DNA from: Enterobacteriaceae bacterium
GTDB lineage: Bacteria; Pseudomonadota; Gammaproteobacteria; Enterobacterales; Enterobacteriaceae
Length of the DNA: 64,000 nt
Reading direction: 5' to 3'
NCBI GenBank assembly: GCA_031253755.1
Contig: JAIRVT010000003.1
Location: forward strand, 1-64,000
Positions 19,381 through 30,449 of this stretch are shown in pieces. A model generated the notes under the pieces. It saw nothing but the letters and a program-made list of their open reading frames with translations. It was not told the origin of the DNA and made no database searches. A program made the position numbers and the translations under genes. Numbering within the stretch: position 1 is the stretch's first letter; the number at the start of each line of letters is the position of its first letter.

Positions 19381-19833
19381 TTAAGCCTCACGGCGGCGAG
19401 CACACATCATTTCAGCTTCGCAAGCCACTTCTCCATCGACTTTCGCTACGCCTCTGAAACGCGCAACACCACGGCGTTCTTTAATGAATTCTACTTCTAA
19501 CACCATCTGATCACCTGGCAATACCGGACGTTTAAAGCGCGCGCCATCGATAGCAGCGAAGTAATACAGCTCACCCGGCTGTAGCGATCCGACACTTTTA
19601 AATGCCAGAATACCGGTTGCCTGCGCCATAGCCTCAAGGATCAGCACGCCGGGAAAAATCGGTTTACCCGGAAAATGCCCTTGAAAAAACGGTTCATTAA
19701 ATGAAACATTTTTAACTGCGCGCAGAAACTTACCTTCCTCAAAATCAAGAACGCGATCTACCAGCAAAAATGGGTAGCGATGAGGCAGTAATTCCAAAAT
19801 TTCTTCAATTTGTAGAGTATGATTATTACTCAT
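19381..19833 (-). CDS. fabZ: 3-hydroxyacyl-[ACP] dehydratase FabZ
   Basis: Dehydrates 3-hydroxyacyl-ACP in fatty acid elongation and competes with LpxA/LpxD for the same substrates. A hot-dog fold enzyme of 150 aa with catalytic His53 (GHFPGKP) and Glu67 (LILEAMAQ). It is translated just ahead of lpxA. Unlike in E. coli, where lpxD and fabZ are separated by only a few bases, a gap of about 300 nt filled with degenerate tandem repeats separates it from lpxD. Confidence 0.97.
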   Translation of the reverse strand: MSNNHTLQIEEILELLPHRYPFLLVDRVLDFEEGKFLRAVKNVSFNEPFFQGHFPGKPIFPGVLILEAMAQATGILAFKSVGSLQPGELYYFAAIDGARFKRPVLPGDQMVLEVEFIKERRGVARFRGVAKVDGEVACEAEMMCARRREA

Positions 19834-19885
19834 CTAAATACTCTTCCTGTCTATATTCCAATCGTATTATTAAAAAAATGCTACA

Positions 19886-20008
19886 AAGCAATGTGTTAGA
19901 AGCCATGTGTTAAAAGCAATGTATGTTAAAAGCCATGTATGACAATCATGTATAGCAATCGTGCATAACGAGAATGTATAGCAATTATATATAACAACAG
20001 TGCAATGC
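19886..20008. repeat. Degenerate tandem repeat array in the lpxD-fabZ gap
   Basis: About nine imperfect units of 12-16 bp resembling AAGCCATGTGTTAA / AAGCAATGTATAGC follow each other. Units at the 19886 end are the most regular; they decay toward 20008. The rest of the gap (20009-20135) has no visible gene; it contains a CA-rich stretch at about 20036-20060. Confidence 0.75.
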
Positions 20009-20135
20009 TATCTTGCTATGCCTTAGCTATACCTTAAAACAACACACAACACACACAGCATCAATGATACGGCCTGCATTAGCCTCCAATGGAGTGCTCA
20101 TATAGGCCGAAAAAATAAAAGAATAAGGTATGTGA

Positions 20136-21164
20136 TTATTTATTATCACCTTCAAGCTGACGTTCCACAGACTTAAGCCGCTTATTCATTTCGCTAATGT
20201 TCATGACCAAAGCCGCTGTTTTACGCCAAACTTTATTCTGCTGTAGCGGGATACCCGACGAGTATACTCCAGGCTCAGTGATTGGGCGCATGACCATGCC
20301 CATACCTGTTACGGTCACTTTGTCGCAGATTTCCATATGACCATTGATAACGCTGGCACCACCAATCATGCAATAACGGCCAATTTTCAGGCTGCCTGCC
20401 ATAATGACACCGCCAGCGACTGCCGTGTTATCACCGATGGTGACGTTATGCGCGATTTGGCACTGGTTATCAATGATAACACCATTACCGATGACTGTGT
20501 TATCCAGAGCACCGCGATCAATGGTTGTACAAGCGCCGATTTCAACGCGATCACCAATAATCACTGTCCCTAACTGAGGGATTTTAATCCAATTACCACG
20601 ATCATTGGCATAGCCGAAACCATCAGAACCTATCACTGCACCTGATTGAATAAGGCACTGTTCACCGATTTCAACGTAATGGTACACCGATACATTCGCC
20701 CACAGGCGAGTTCCTGCACCAATGCGGGTATTTTTACCGATAAAGCAACCCGCACCAATGACGGCATTATCACCCAGCACAACACCCGATTCGATAACCG
20801 CATTCGCCCCAATCGCAACATTCTTCCCCAGCGTCGCGTCAGGAGAAATGACGGCTGACGGGTGAATATCCTGCGCAGGTTGTGGTGTCGTATCCATCAG
20901 CTGTGCCATACGGGCGTAAGTAAGATAAGGGTTATCGACGACTAATGCTGCAACCTGACAATGAGGAAGATCGGCTTCACGCAGGACAACTGCCGCTGCC
21001 TGACACTCGGCAAGTTTCTCAGTGTAACGGCTATCCGATAAAAATGTAATTTGCCCGCTGTTTGCTGAATACATAGGAGCAATACCGGTGATGACAATAT
21101 CGCCATCACCCTGTAATTGCGCATTCAACTGCTGAGCGAGGTCAGCTAATCGAATTGAAACCAT
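20136..21164 (-). CDS. lpxD: UDP-3-O-(3-hydroxyacyl)glucosamine N-acyltransferase
   Basis: The third enzyme of lipid A synthesis, adding the N-linked hydroxyacyl chain from ACP. It has 342 aa: an N-terminal uridine-binding domain (about 1-100), a central left-handed beta-helix of hexapeptide repeats, and a C-terminal helix. The catalytic His lies in [10 protein letters not shown] near residue 240. It follows skp by 4 nt, so the bamA-skp-lpxD transcript is intact up to here. Confidence 0.96.
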   Translation of the reverse strand: MVSIRLADLAQQLNAQLQGDGDIVITGIAPMYSANSGQITFLSDSRYTEKLAECQAAAVVLREADLPHCQVAALVVDNPYLTYARMAQLMDTTPQPAQDIHPSAVISPDATLGKNVAIGANAVIESGVVLGDNAVIGAGCFIGKNTRIGAGTRLWANVSVYHYVEIGEQCLIQSGAVIGSDGFGYANDRGNWIKIPQLGTVIIGDRVEIGACTTIDRGALDNTVIGNGVIIDNQCQIAHNVTIGDNTAVAGGVIMAGSLKIGRYCMIGGASVINGHMEICDKVTVTGMGMVMRPITEPGVYSSGIPLQQNKVWRKTAALVMNISEMNKRLKSVERQLEGDNK

Positions 21165-21168
21165 CTAC

Positions 21169-21666
21169 TTATTTAACCTGCTTCAGTACGTCTTGGGTAA
21201 TGTCTTTGCCAGATGCAGCGTAAGCGACCATATTCGCATCAATAACCAGATCGTAACCTTCTTTATCCGCAACGACTTTTACTGCATTTTTAATGCTATC
21301 TAAGATCTTACTACGTTCTTCCATCTGACGACGGCGGCTATCATTATCGAGAGCCTGCGCTTTTTGCATGAAATCATTACGCTTTGCCATCACATCTTTC
21401 TCTAATTTTTCGCGATCGCTGGCTTTCATGGTTGAACCATCACGCTGCAATTTCTGGATCTTGGTTTGCAGATCGGATTCCATGCGCTGTAAATCAGATG
21501 CCCGGCCTTTAAATTCATTTTCCAACTGCTTTGCAATTGCTTGATTAGCTGGTAATTGCTGGAAAATCTCCCCCGTATTCACAACAGCAATTTTATCTGC
21601 TGCTTGAGCACCCGCAGAAAACGCTAATGCGATACCAAGACCTGCTGCACACAATACTTTCTTCAC
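21169..21666 (-). CDS. skp: Periplasmic chaperone Skp (OmpH)
   Basis: A trimeric periplasmic chaperone that holds unfolded outer-membrane proteins before delivery to BamA. Sec signal peptide with likely cleavage after AQA at residue 22; the mature chain is short (about 143 aa), highly charged and alpha-helical, forming the tentacles. The GTG start, also used in E. coli, has the SD AAGGAG 6 nt upstream. It lies directly downstream of bamA. Confidence 0.96.
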   Translation of the reverse strand: MKKVLCAAGLGIALAFSAGAQAADKIAVVNTGEIFQQLPANQAIAKQLENEFKGRASDLQRMESDLQTKIQKLQRDGSTMKASDREKLEKDVMAKRNDFMQKAQALDNDSRRRQMEERSKILDSIKNAVKVVADKEGYDLVIDANMVAYAASGKDITQDVLKQVK

Positions 21667-21719
21667 TATAGACTCCTTACCTACGCCATTTTACAAGTTG
21701 TTTATGACTGTTGCCTTTC

Positions 21720-21766
21720 ACACCGCCACTTTGTTGGCGGCGCGAAATTCATGGGGTACATCTGAT
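21720..21766. repeat. Family A dispersed repeat, degenerate short form
   Basis: CACTTTGTTGGCGGCGCGAA and ATTCATGGGGTACA resemble the ends of family A, with several mismatches. It lies between bamA and skp. Confidence 0.5.
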
Positions 21767-21798
21767 CACGCGATTTTATACCAAGAAAGAATAATATA

Positions 21799-24183
21799 TT
21801 ACCAACTTCCACCAATATTGAACTGGAATTGCTCCGCCCTGTCCCCTTTGTATTCCTTGATTGGTTTCCCGTAAGAGAAAGAAAGAGGCCCTAACGGAGA
21901 TAGCCATTGCAATGCCACACCAGCAGAAATACGAATATTTCCCGGTTTGCTGTAATCAGGCAGGTTAGGGAGTTTTTCCCAATTCGTATCCCAGACGGTT
22001 CCTGCATCGACAAACAGGGATGTCCGCACAGAGTTCGCATATTTAGAATTCAGGAACGGCGTTGGTGTAATCAGCTCGAAGCTGGCAATGGCAACGGCAT
22101 TACCGCCAACTGCATCATCGGATGACCAATCGTCAGGCCGGCAAACCGAACCCGGCGGACAATAAACCGCTTTTGGACCAATGTTATTGGATCGGAAACC
22201 ACGGACGCTGCCAGAACCACCCGCGTAGAAGTTTTCATAGAATGGCATTTCCTTGCCACCGAAGCCTCCGCCATAACCCATCCGGCCACGCCCCATCACA
22301 ACCCATGAATCATCTTTATCAAGGGGATAATAGCCCACGGAGTTCAGGGTAACTTTATAGAATTGGTTATCTGAGCCGGGTATAGTGACTTTCGTATCGA
22401 CGCCGGTTTTTACCCCGGAAGTCGGGAAGAAACCCCGGTTAAGCGTGTTGTAATTCCAACCCAGTGTCAGCAGGAAGTCATCGGCATCAAACTTAACCTT
22501 GCCTGTCTGAGCATCCACATTCTTGCCCATTTTCTTCAGATAACGCATCATCGCTAGCTGATTGCGCATATTGGACAGCGAGTTATGGGCATAACCCAGT
22601 CTGAAGTATAATGAGTTGTTTTCATTCAGCGGAATCCCAAAACCACCATCGATGCCATAAGCTTTGTTGGTATAACTGGAAAGATCCGCTTTATCCGCAC
22701 GGAAGTCATTATAGAATATCCGGCCGCCCAGACTGATACCATCAACGGTAAAATAGGGATCGGTCAAGGATAAATCCGCTGCTGTTGAATAATCGTTTTT
22801 GCTGGCGTTGATGCCGACAGAATTCCCGGTGCCCATCCAGTTATCCTGCTGGACACCAACCTGATACCCGATACCACTTTCAGTACCGAAGCTAAGGCCG
22901 AAGTTCATGGTACCGGTGTTGCGTTCTTTAACTTTGTAAACCACATCAACCTGATCAGGACTGCCCGGCACACGTTCTGTTGCGACATCGACCGTTTCAA
23001 AATAGCCCAGACGGTTAAGACGCTCTTTGCCGTACTCGACCAGATCACTGCCCAGCCATGCCCCTTCCATCTGACGCATTTCACGACGCAATACCGAATC
23101 TTTACTGACGTTATTCCCGGAGAAACGAATGTTACGCACGTAGAAACGGTTACCGGCATCGATATTGATATGCAGCTTGACAGTTTTATCTATGTCGTTG
23201 ATTTCAGGCTGTGTCATCACACGAGGATAGGCATAACCATGACGACCAAGGAGATATTTGATGGACGTTTCCATACGGGTCACACTGGTGCCGTTATACA
23301 ATGAACCCGGTTTAATCTCAGTCAGTTTCGCGATTTCAGACTGATATCCCGCCAAATTACCGTTCAAATCAACACCTGAAACTTTGTATTGATCACCTTC
23401 GGTGATGTTAACAGTGATATAAATCCCTTTTTTATCCGGCGTCAGATTGACCTGCGTTGAATCAATGTTGAAACGTGCATAGCCTCTATCAAGGTAAAAA
23501 CTTTTCAGTTTTTCAAGATCGCCTTCTAATTTCTGTTTTTGATATTTCTGATCAGACGTCAGATCCCACCAAGGAACATCATCTCTGAGTTGGAAATTTT
23601 CAAGCAATTCATTGGTAGAAAAGGCTTTATTTCCCACAATGTTAATTTGCTGGATTTTAGCTGAAATACCTTCAGCAAAAACGAGTTTCAGGTCAACACG
23701 GTTGCGGGGTAATGGGGTGACAACGGCTTTCACTGTAGCGTTATATTTACCCATGCTATAGTAGAAATCTTCCAGCCCTTTCTCGATGTTTGACAACATA
23801 GTACGGTCAAGTGCTTCACCTACACGAACATGAGAAGCCTCAAGATTCTGTTTGAGCATGTCATCTTTCACCCCTTTGTTGCCGGAGAAAGTAATGCTGG
23901 CGATGGTCGGTCGTTCTTTTACCTGAACAATCAGTGAATCGCCATCACGTAATACACGGACATCTTCAAAGTTTCCAGTCGCGAATAAAGCGTGAATCGT
24001 GCGACTGATATCTTCATCGCTAACTGTATCACCTATGCGAACCGGCATATTCAATAATGCTGCACCAACGGTGACACGTTGTAGACCCTCAAAATGAATG
24101 TCCCGAACTACGAATCCGTCTGAACCGTATGCAGTGGCGCTGCCGAGCAGCAGCGACGCTATGAGCAACTTTTTCATCGCCAT
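21799..24183 (-). CDS. bamA: Outer-membrane protein assembly factor BamA
   Basis: The core of the BAM complex, folding beta-barrel proteins into the outer membrane. Signal peptide ([20 protein letters not shown]), then five POTRA domains to about residue 420, then a 16-strand barrel. The lid-loop motif VRGF is present (GSVRGFRSN), a Cys pair sits in an extracellular loop (YCPPGSVC), and the chain ends in a beta-signal with terminal aromatic Trp. I chose the ATG at 24183 (794 aa), which aligns with E. coli, over an upstream codon overlapping rseP. Confidence 0.96.
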   Translation of the reverse strand: MAMKKLLIASLLLGSATAYGSDGFVVRDIHFEGLQRVTVGAALLNMPVRIGDTVSDEDISRTIHALFATGNFEDVRVLRDGDSLIVQVKERPTIASITFSGNKGVKDDMLKQNLEASHVRVGEALDRTMLSNIEKGLEDFYYSMGKYNATVKAVVTPLPRNRVDLKLVFAEGISAKIQQINIVGNKAFSTNELLENFQLRDDVPWWDLTSDQKYQKQKLEGDLEKLKSFYLDRGYARFNIDSTQVNLTPDKKGIYITVNITEGDQYKVSGVDLNGNLAGYQSEIAKLTEIKPGSLYNGTSVTRMETSIKYLLGRHGYAYPRVMTQPEINDIDKTVKLHINIDAGNRFYVRNIRFSGNNVSKDSVLRREMRQMEGAWLGSDLVEYGKERLNRLGYFETVDVATERVPGSPDQVDVVYKVKERNTGTMNFGLSFGTESGIGYQVGVQQDNWMGTGNSVGINASKNDYSTAADLSLTDPYFTVDGISLGGRIFYNDFRADKADLSSYTNKAYGIDGGFGIPLNENNSLYFRLGYAHNSLSNMRNQLAMMRYLKKMGKNVDAQTGKVKFDADDFLLTLGWNYNTLNRGFFPTSGVKTGVDTKVTIPGSDNQFYKVTLNSVGYYPLDKDDSWVVMGRGRMGYGGGFGGKEMPFYENFYAGGSGSVRGFRSNNIGPKAVYCPPGSVCRPDDWSSDDAVGGNAVAIASFELITPTPFLNSKYANSVRTSLFVDAGTVWDTNWEKLPNLPDYSKPGNIRISAGVALQWLSPLGPLSFSYGKPIKEYKGDRAEQFQFNIGGSW

Positions 24184-24217
24184 CGTTGTTATGCGTTTTC
24201 CTAACTGGTCCCCTGCT

Positions 24218-25600
24218 TCAGAAGCGGGAGAAATCATTGAAAAGTGCAAGCCCCATTAATAACACCAGCAATATAGCACCAATGCGATAACTGAAGTCTT
24301 GTACACGCTCGGATACTGGCTTTCCCTTAATTTTTTCGATAGCAAGGAAAAGCAAGTGTCCACCATCTAGTACAGGTAATGGGAACAGGTTAATGATCCC
24401 AAGATTGACGCTAATCAGCGCCAAAAACATCAAATAATACACTAAGCCAGAATCAGCCGATACACCGGCCCCCTTGGCTATGGAAATAGGACCGCTGAGG
24501 TTATTGAGTTTCACTTCTCCGACAATCAACTTGCCGATCATATTGACGGTCAGCTTCATCAATTGCCAAGTTTTATCCCCTGCCTCATAAAAAGCATCGA
24601 AAAAACCATATTGCTGAACGGTTCTATATTCATCCGCCAGAGGAATGACTTTCAGCTCAACGCCAGCAAAACCTTCCTGACGCCCGTCAGAGAGTTTCTT
24701 TACGTCTGGCGTCAAAGACAATGTGATCAGGTTGCCCGCTCTCACAATGTCCAATTTTAGAGGAGTATTTGGATTCTTCCTGACATAAGATGCAAAAGTG
24801 TGCCAAATGTCTACATCCTGACCATCAACTTTAACGATCCTATCCCCACTTTGTAAACCTGCTTTTTCAGCCGCCGAACCCGGATTAATTTTTTCTATCT
24901 GGGAACTGATGTAGGGAACAACAGGCATAATCCCTAATGACAGCAAAACATCCTGCCGGGACGGATCGAACGCCCAATGTTGCAAATCCAGTGTCTTTTG
25001 TATGAGCTTCGAAGAATCGCTCTCAGAAGAACCGTTCTCTAGAGCCCCGACTGGTGCGACATTCACCGATACGGAAGACTCCCCCAGTTTACTCACCAAA
25101 GCAAGCCGGACTGAATTCCAGTCAGGTGTTTCGATACCATCAACCGATTTTAGTTCCATTCCCGGCTGGATATTTGCCTGCGCTGCAATCGATGCGGGTT
25201 TAATGTCCAAAACCACCGGGCGAACTGAAGGCACGCCTATCACAAAAACCAGCCAATAAGCGACAACCGCCAGAACAAAGTTAGCGATTGGCCCGGCACT
25301 GACAACCGCCGCACGCTGACCAATGGTTTTGTTGTTGAAGGCCATATGACGACGCTCAGGAGCAACTGCCTCAACGCGCTCATCGAGCATTTTGACATAG
25401 CCCCCCAGCGGGATCAGCGCGATAACATATTCGGTTCCCTGTTTATCTGTACGACGCAGAAGTGCTTTACCAAACCCGATGGAAAAGCGCTCAACGTAAA
25501 TGCCACATCGTCTGGCCACCCAAAAGTGACCAAACTCATGCACGGTGACAAGTACCCCCAGTGCAACAATAAATGCAGCCAGATTCCAGAGAATATCCAT
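24218..25600 (-). CDS. rseP: Site-2 intramembrane zinc protease RseP
   Basis: An inner-membrane metalloprotease that cleaves RseA after DegS, freeing sigma-E; it also clears signal-peptide remnants. Zinc motif HEFGH with H21, E22 and H25 in the first transmembrane helix, two tandem periplasmic PDZ domains (about 125-310), and the second metal motif in [11 protein letters not shown] near residue 405. I chose ATG 25600 (460 aa), which matches the E. coli N terminus and has an SD (AAGGT). It lies between cdsA and bamA on one transcript. Confidence 0.95.
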   Translation of the reverse strand: MDILWNLAAFIVALGVLVTVHEFGHFWVARRCGIYVERFSIGFGKALLRRTDKQGTEYVIALIPLGGYVKMLDERVEAVAPERRHMAFNNKTIGQRAAVVSAGPIANFVLAVVAYWLVFVIGVPSVRPVVLDIKPASIAAQANIQPGMELKSVDGIETPDWNSVRLALVSKLGESSVSVNVAPVGALENGSSESDSSKLIQKTLDLQHWAFDPSRQDVLLSLGIMPVVPYISSQIEKINPGSAAEKAGLQSGDRIVKVDGQDVDIWHTFASYVRKNPNTPLKLDIVRAGNLITLSLTPDVKKLSDGRQEGFAGVELKVIPLADEYRTVQQYGFFDAFYEAGDKTWQLMKLTVNMIGKLIVGEVKLNNLSGPISIAKGAGVSADSGLVYYLMFLALISVNLGIINLFPLPVLDGGHLLFLAIEKIKGKPVSERVQDFSYRIGAILLVLLMGLALFNDFSRF

Positions 25601-25631
25601 CAATCTACCTTCAAGTAATCTACCTTCAAAG
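25601..25631. repeat. Tandem duplication of the rseP ribosome-binding region
   Basis: The 15-bp unit CTACCTTCAAGTAAT/CTACCTTCAAAGACC repeats directly. On the coding strand this doubles the SD GAAGGTAG, placing one copy next to the rseP ATG and one within the last codons of cdsA. Confidence 0.7.
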
Positions 25632-26489
25632 ACCAAATCCAGAAGAAACCAGCATGACCAGCCCTGCGAATACAGGAACGGCTGCCGTCATACTATCAAT
25701 TCTGTCCATCACGCCGCCATGCCCCGGAATCAGCTGGCTGCTATCTTTGATTCCCGATTCCCGTTTGAACATACTTTCAGTCAGATCACCGAAAACAGAT
25801 GCCATCACGACAACAACAGAAATCAGCAGCAGATTTGCAGGCATCACCGGGACGGGAGCATATTTGCTGAATAACCATGAAATAAGCGCAGCTGTCAGTA
25901 CGCCTCCTGCCAAACCCTCAAGGGTTTTGCCGGGAGAAACTTTCGGCGCCATTTTATGTTTACCCAGAGTACGCCCGAAAATATAAGCGCCTGAATCAGC
26001 CGCCCACACCAGTAACATGACATACAATAGCCACCACGCACCGTGATAAGCATTGTGTTCATACCCTTGGGTTCGGAGTACCATCATTCCACAATAGAAC
26101 GGGACAATAGTCAGAAAACCAAATAACACACGAAGTATAATGGAGGATTTCCAAATAGCAGCAGAAGCAGGATAAGTAATAACCAATATAATAGCAGCCA
26201 CCCACCAAAGCATTCCTGCCCACAACAAATAGATAATTAGCGGCTTTTTAATCAGGTGAGAAAGATCCGCCAGAGAATACTGCAAAGCCAGCAACCCGGC
26301 GGCGCATAACACCGCCAGCGCGATACGTTTAGCCTGCGAATGTAACCCTGCGAATTGCCCCCATTCCCATGCGGCAAGCGTTGATACGGTGATAACCACT
26401 AACCCAAATTCTGCCGGAGGAAGTAAAAATAGCGCGGCAAGAACCAGTGGAATTAATATTAACGTAGTTAAAAGACGGTACTTCAGCAA
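25626..26489 (-). CDS. cdsA: Phosphatidate cytidylyltransferase
   Basis: A multi-pass inner-membrane enzyme making CDP-diacylglycerol from phosphatidate and CTP, the branch point to all phospholipids. It has 287 aa with about eight hydrophobic segments and the family signature near the C terminus ([19 protein letters not shown] then [10 protein letters not shown]). The start is TTG with a strong SD (AGGAGG), a non-ATG start shared with E. coli cdsA. It follows uppS by 9 nt. Confidence 0.96.
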   Translation of the reverse strand: MLKYRLLTTLILIPLVLAALFLLPPAEFGLVVITVSTLAAWEWGQFAGLHSQAKRIALAVLCAAGLLALQYSLADLSHLIKKPLIIYLLWAGMLWWVAAIILVITYPASAAIWKSSIILRVLFGFLTIVPFYCGMMVLRTQGYEHNAYHGAWWLLYVMLLVWAADSGAYIFGRTLGKHKMAPKVSPGKTLEGLAGGVLTAALISWLFSKYAPVPVMPANLLLISVVVVMASVFGDLTESMFKRESGIKDSSQLIPGHGGVMDRIDSMTAAVPVFAGLVMLVSSGFGL

Positions 26490-26498
26490 GTTCTCCTC

Positions 26499-27251
26499 CT
26501 ATGATCCCACTTCGGCATCGTCTGGTGTTCCGCCGAATCGGCGTTCTCGTTTGGCAAAGGCATGAATAGCACCTTCAAAAGCTGTTTCATCAAAATCAGG
26601 CCAAAGTATATCGGTAAAATACAGCTCTGCATAAGCTATCTGCCATAACAGGAAATTACTGATACGATGTTCGCCTCCCGTTCTTATCACTAAATCAACA
26701 TCAGCCTGTTGATTCAGGTTCATAAAACGGCTCATTGTTGACTCAGTAATCTCCTCTGGTTTCAGTTGACCGGCGTTAACTTGTTCAGCCATCTGCTTGA
26801 CACTCTGAAGCAAATCCCAACGACCGCCATAATTAGCCGCGATATTAAGTTGCAATCCGGTATTGCCTGCTGTCAGTTCAACGGAACGACGGATACGCTC
26901 CTGCAACCGCGCACTGAACCGACTGATATCACCGATAACAGACAATTTCACATTGTGCTTGTGCAGGCTCTTCACTTCATTATCGAGGGCAAAAACAAAC
27001 AATTCCATCAATGAACTGACTTCTTGCTGCGGACGATTCCAGTTTTCACTACTGAAAGCATATAATGTCAGTGACTCAATGTTATGTTTAACCGAAAAGC
27101 TTACAGCGCTTCGCACAGCCTTAACGCCGGCACGGTGTCCAAAAACTCTTAACTTCCCACGCTTTTTTGCCCAACGGCCATTCCCATCCATAATGATGGC
27201 AACGTGTCTGGGTAATGTTAGCAATGAGTCACAATCATTAGGAGAAATCAC
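26499..27251 (-). CDS. uppS: Undecaprenyl diphosphate synthase
   Basis: A cis-prenyltransferase that extends farnesyl diphosphate with eight isopentenyl units to give the lipid carrier precursor for peptidoglycan and O-antigen. Hallmark IIMDGNGRWAKKRG with catalytic D22, SSENWNRP near 70, and RTGGEHRISNFL near 190. It has 250 aa, with a GTG start and AAGGA 9 nt upstream. It lies between dxr and cdsA, the order seen in E. coli. Confidence 0.96.
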   Translation of the reverse strand: MISPNDCDSLLTLPRHVAIIMDGNGRWAKKRGKLRVFGHRAGVKAVRSAVSFSVKHNIESLTLYAFSSENWNRPQQEVSSLMELFVFALDNEVKSLHKHNVKLSVIGDISRFSARLQERIRRSVELTAGNTGLQLNIAANYGGRWDLLQSVKQMAEQVNAGQLKPEEITESTMSRFMNLNQQADVDLVIRTGGEHRISNFLLWQIAYAELYFTDILWPDFDETAFEGAIHAFAKRERRFGGTPDDAEVGS

Positions 27252-27404
27252 TCAAACTAATCCTTAAACGAAATCTATCAGGCCTATACGCCCTTAAAAG
27301 CGTGTACCGAATATTAAATTTGTCTATTATAACAACCCTAACGAGCCTGCGAACTATACCATTTGCCAAAACGCAAACAAACATATATTCATCAGTAAAA
27401 TTCG

Positions 27405-28601
27405 CTAGTTAGCAGTGGTTTTAATTGTTTCTTGTGCTAAGGCTCTTGCAATTTGATCGATTTCTAAGACCTCATCAATACTTTGAGGTTCAGATAAATT
27501 TAATTTTTCAACGATCTGCCTATTCAATATTGCAATATCCGTAAAACGGATTTTGTTCTGCAAGAAAGCGCTGACGGTTTCTTCATTCGCGGCATTCAAT
27601 ACCGTTGTTGTTGCCTGACCTTCATGACAGGCGTCAATCGCCAATTTGAGACAAGGGTAACGGTTATAATCCAGCGTTTCAAAAGTCAGTGTGCTGAGTT
27701 CAGTGAAATCCAGTGGCTTCGCGCCGGAGATAATACGATTGGGATACGCCATGCTATAAGCTATCGGTGTACACATATCCTGTGTGCCCAATTGAGCGAT
27801 AATACTGCCATCCTGATAACGCACCATCGAGTGGATCACTGATTGAGGGTGTAGCAACACTTCCATTTCATCCGCAGAAGCATTGAAGAAATGGCGGGCT
27901 TCAATATATTCCAGCCCTTTGTTCATCATGGTGGCGGAATCTACAGAAATTTTGCGTCCCATCGACCAGATTGGATGGGCACAGGCTTCATCAGGCGTCA
28001 GGCAGGGGAATTTTTCCAATGGTGTTTTGCGAAATGGCCCACCGGAACCCGTCAGAATAATGCTGGAAATACCATGCTCTTTTAAATTCGCGTTGCCGAG
28101 GTTATGTTGCACTGACTCAGGCAGGCTTTGGAAAATCGCATTATGTTCACTATCAATGGGCAGAAGCTGGGCTTTATATTGGCTAACCGCTTCCATAAAC
28201 AGGCGACCGCTGGTAATCAGTGATTCTTTATTTGCCAGCAAAACCTGCTTCCCTTTGCGGATCGCTGCCAGTGTTGGCAATAACCCTGCCACACCCGTAA
28301 TAGCCGACATCACCTGTTCAACATCATCCAGCGCGGCTAAATCACAAATAGCCTCTTTTCCGAACAGAACTTCAGTCTGGCTGCCCAGATCTTGCAATAA
28401 ACGCCTCAGTTCTGTTGCTGAGTGTTCATCTTCCATTGCAGCGTACTGAGGCTGAAATTCCAGACACTGCCGTGCCATAAGTTCGCTGTTTTTCCCGGCA
28501 ACTAATGCCACAACACGGAAGTTATCGGGATTATTTCTGACAACTGAGAGCGTACTTTTTCCGATGGACCCCGTTGAGCCGAGGATAGTTAAGCGTTTCA
28601 T
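27405..28601 (-). CDS. dxr: 1-deoxy-D-xylulose 5-phosphate reductoisomerase
   Basis: The second step of the MEP isoprenoid pathway, converting DXP to MEP with NADPH and a divalent metal. The N-terminal nucleotide-binding motif is [10 protein letters not shown] (residues 8-17). The metal-binding motif [13 protein letters not shown] is near 150, and the flexible substrate loop near 205-215. At 398 aa it is the E. coli length. It feeds UppS downstream. The 153-nt gap before uppS holds no gene. Confidence 0.97.
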   Translation of the reverse strand: MKRLTILGSTGSIGKSTLSVVRNNPDNFRVVALVAGKNSELMARQCLEFQPQYAAMEDEHSATELRRLLQDLGSQTEVLFGKEAICDLAALDDVEQVMSAITGVAGLLPTLAAIRKGKQVLLANKESLITSGRLFMEAVSQYKAQLLPIDSEHNAIFQSLPESVQHNLGNANLKEHGISSIILTGSGGPFRKTPLEKFPCLTPDEACAHPIWSMGRKISVDSATMMNKGLEYIEARHFFNASADEMEVLLHPQSVIHSMVRYQDGSIIAQLGTQDMCTPIAYSMAYPNRIISGAKPLDFTELSTLTFETLDYNRYPCLKLAIDACHEGQATTTVLNAANEETVSAFLQNKIRFTDIAILNRQIVEKLNLSEPQSIDEVLEIDQIARALAQETIKTTAN

Positions 28602-28722
28602 TTTAATACTCTACTAAGTATTCTACTGACATAAAATCGCAATAGTTTGATCTGTCCTAATCACGATGTCCATTGCTTGAGAAAGAAATGTGATATGAAA
28701 TGTAATATTGATAATAATAAAT

Positions 28723-28754
28723 ATTAAGGTCGATCAATATTAAGGTCGATCAAT
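28723..28754. repeat. Exact 16-bp tandem duplication
   Basis: ATTAAGGTCGATCAAT occurs twice back to back (28723-28738, 28739-28754), with a third partial unit after it, in the frr-dxr gap. Confidence 0.85.
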
Positions 28755-28764
28755 AGTAAGGACA

Positions 28765-28784
28765 ACGCCGCAAGGCTGCGGCGT
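28765..28784. terminator. GC-rich hairpin in the frr-dxr gap
   Basis: ACGCCGCA pairs perfectly with TGCGGCGT around a 4-nt loop. It lies downstream of frr on the minus strand, but only a weak T run follows, so it may be a processing or attenuation hairpin rather than a full terminator. Confidence 0.5.
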
Positions 28785-28786
28785 CT

Positions 28787-28930
28787 TATACCCTCGTCTT
28801 TCAAGCTGCCTCTTTGTTGGCTACGCTCGCTCACCCCAGTCGCCGTGTTTTTATAAACGCACGGTTAGCTATGCTCAGGGGACACACTCACTTGCCGCCG
28901 CGATGCAACTCGAAATCCATAAGGTATATA
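28787..28930. repeat. Family A dispersed repeat, long form (~144 bp), inverted
   Basis: Starts TATACCCTCGTCTTTCAAGC and ends AACTCGAAATCCATAAGGTA, with the full middle block. The middle block contains the small palindrome around GTTTTTATAAAC. It is the inverted counterpart of 32471-32613. Confidence 0.85.
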
Positions 28931-28955
28931 TCTCTGGCGCATAAATGAATCAGAA

Positions 28956-29513
28956 TCAGAAGTCCATCAACTCGGTTTCTTTATTCGCCAGCGCTTCATC
29001 AATCTTTTTAATGAAACTGTCGGTCAGCTTCTGAACATCGTCCTGTGAACGGCGTTCTTCATCTTCGCTGATTTCTTTATCTTTCAGCAGCGCCTTAACC
29101 TTGTCGTTAGCATCACGACGGATGTTACGAACGGATACACGGCCCTGTTCTGCTTCACCGCGAACAATCTTGATCAGATCCTTTCGACGCTCTTCAGTCA
29201 GTGGTGGCAGTGGAACGCGAATGATAGTACCGGCAGACATCGGGTTTAAACCCAGATCAGAAGCCATGATCGCTTTTTCAACCGCCGCAGTCATCGAGCG
29301 ATCAAATACGGTAATGGCTAAAGTACGTGCATCTTCAGCAATGACGTTTGCAATCTGACGCAGTGGCGTTGCAGAGCCATAATATTCGACGCTGATGCCA
29401 TCCAGTATGCTTGGAGAAGCACGACCAGTACGTATCTTGCTGATTTGGTTTTTCAGTGCTTCGACGCTTTTTTCCATGCGGTCTTGTGCGTCTTTTTTGA
29501 TTTCATTAATCAC
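28956..29513 (-). CDS. frr: Ribosome recycling factor
   Basis: Splits the post-termination ribosome with EF-G. It has 185 aa: a three-helix bundle (domain I) with the domain II insert at about 31-104, and strong motifs [10 protein letters not shown] near 27 and [13 protein letters not shown] near 105. The GTG start is shared with E. coli. It lies 42 nt after pyrH, as part of the rpsB-tsf-pyrH-frr series. Confidence 0.97.
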   Translation of the reverse strand: MINEIKKDAQDRMEKSVEALKNQISKIRTGRASPSILDGISVEYYGSATPLRQIANVIAEDARTLAITVFDRSMTAAVEKAIMASDLGLNPMSAGTIIRVPLPPLTEERRKDLIKIVRGEAEQGRVSVRNIRRDANDKVKALLKDKEISEDEERRSQDDVQKLTDSFIKKIDEALANKETELMDF

Positions 29514-29535
29514 GTTATAAGCCCTTTATGCGTAT

Positions 29536-29575
29536 GAAAAATCAATTATGGGAAATCAATTGTGGGAAATCAACG
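29536..29575. repeat. Three-unit 14-bp repeat at the pyrH 3' end
   Basis: Units resembling GGGAAATCAATTGT follow each other across the pyrH stop codon, so the final residues of PyrH (SHN) and the gap after it derive from the repeat. Confidence 0.65.
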
Positions 29576-30284
29576 TACCTTCACTTTCTCCCATGACAAC
29601 ACGACGAAGTGCGCCGGGTTTGTTCATATTGAAGACACGAATCGGCAGGTTATGGTCACGAGCCAGTGTAAAGGCGGCAAGATCCATCACTTTCAATTCA
29701 CGTTCCAATACGTCCTGATAAGTGAGATTACTATAGAGAACGGCTTCAGGATCTTTTGCAGGATCAGCGGAATAGACACCATCAACTTTGGTTGCTTTTA
29801 ACACAGCATCCGCTTCAATTTCAATACCGCGCAGACAGGCTGCGGAATCTGTCGTAAAGAACGGATTACCCGTACCTGCTGAGAAAATAACAACACGGCC
29901 GTGACGCAACAGGCTGATGGCTTCAGCCCAGCTATAATTGTCACAGACGCCATTCAATGGAATAGCAGACATCAAACGGGCGTTCACATATGCGCGATGT
30001 AGGGCATCACGCATCGCCAGACCGTTCATCACGGTTGCCAACATACCCATGTGGTCGCCAACGACACGGTTCATGCCTGCTTCTGCCAAGCCAGCACCAC
30101 GAAACAGGTTACCCCCGCCAATCACGACGCCGACCTGAATACCCAGCTCAACCAGTTCTTTGATTTCCTGAGCCATGCGGTCGAGGACGCTGGCATCGAT
30201 ACCAAAACCTTCTGTGCCTTGCAGGGCTTCTCCACTGAGCTTGAGCAGGATTCTCTGATATACGGGTTTTGCATTGGTTGCCAT
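29556..30284 (-). CDS. pyrH: UMP kinase
   Basis: A hexameric bacterial UMP kinase, making UDP for pyrimidine nucleotide and UDP-sugar pools. The amino-acid-kinase fold shows KLSGEALQG near 14, [14 protein letters not shown] near 52 and [13 protein letters not shown] near 135. It has 242 aa. The C terminus ends with a few residues altered by a short tandem repeat, otherwise it is as in E. coli. Confidence 0.97.
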   Translation of the reverse strand: MATNAKPVYQRILLKLSGEALQGTEGFGIDASVLDRMAQEIKELVELGIQVGVVIGGGNLFRGAGLAEAGMNRVVGDHMGMLATVMNGLAMRDALHRAYVNARLMSAIPLNGVCDNYSWAEAISLLRHGRVVIFSAGTGNPFFTTDSAACLRGIEIEADAVLKATKVDGVYSADPAKDPEAVLYSNLTYQDVLERELKVMDLAAFTLARDHNLPIRVFNMNKPGALRRVVMGESEGTLISHN

Positions 30285-30329
30285 GGTGTTCAGTCCTAAG
30301 CAGATATGGATTGGGGATTGTTACAAGTT

Positions 30330-30369
30330 ATTCAAATAGATCATTCAAATACGATCATTCAAATACGAC
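30330..30369. repeat. Three-unit 13-14-bp tandem repeat in the tsf-pyrH gap
   Basis: ATTCAAATAGATC, ATTCAAATACGATC and ATTCAAATACGAC are consecutive between the tsf terminator and pyrH. Confidence 0.8.
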
Positions 30370-30409
30370 ATCCGTGCGACTAGGCCGCCAGATGTCAAAA
30401 TTCATCTCA

Positions 30410-30437
30410 GATAAAACAGAACCGCCAATCGGCGGCT
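30410..30437 (-). terminator. Intrinsic terminator after tsf
   Basis: On the minus strand AGCCGCC pairs with GGCGGTT around GATT and is followed by CTGTTTTAT. It would end or attenuate rpsB-tsf transcription before pyrH. Confidence 0.75.
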
Positions 30438-30449
30438 CCGTACAGGCAA

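Noticed and set aside
19886..20008. CRISPR-like array
   Set aside because: Units of ~14 bp are contiguous and decay gradually, with no unique spacers of constant length and no cas genes.
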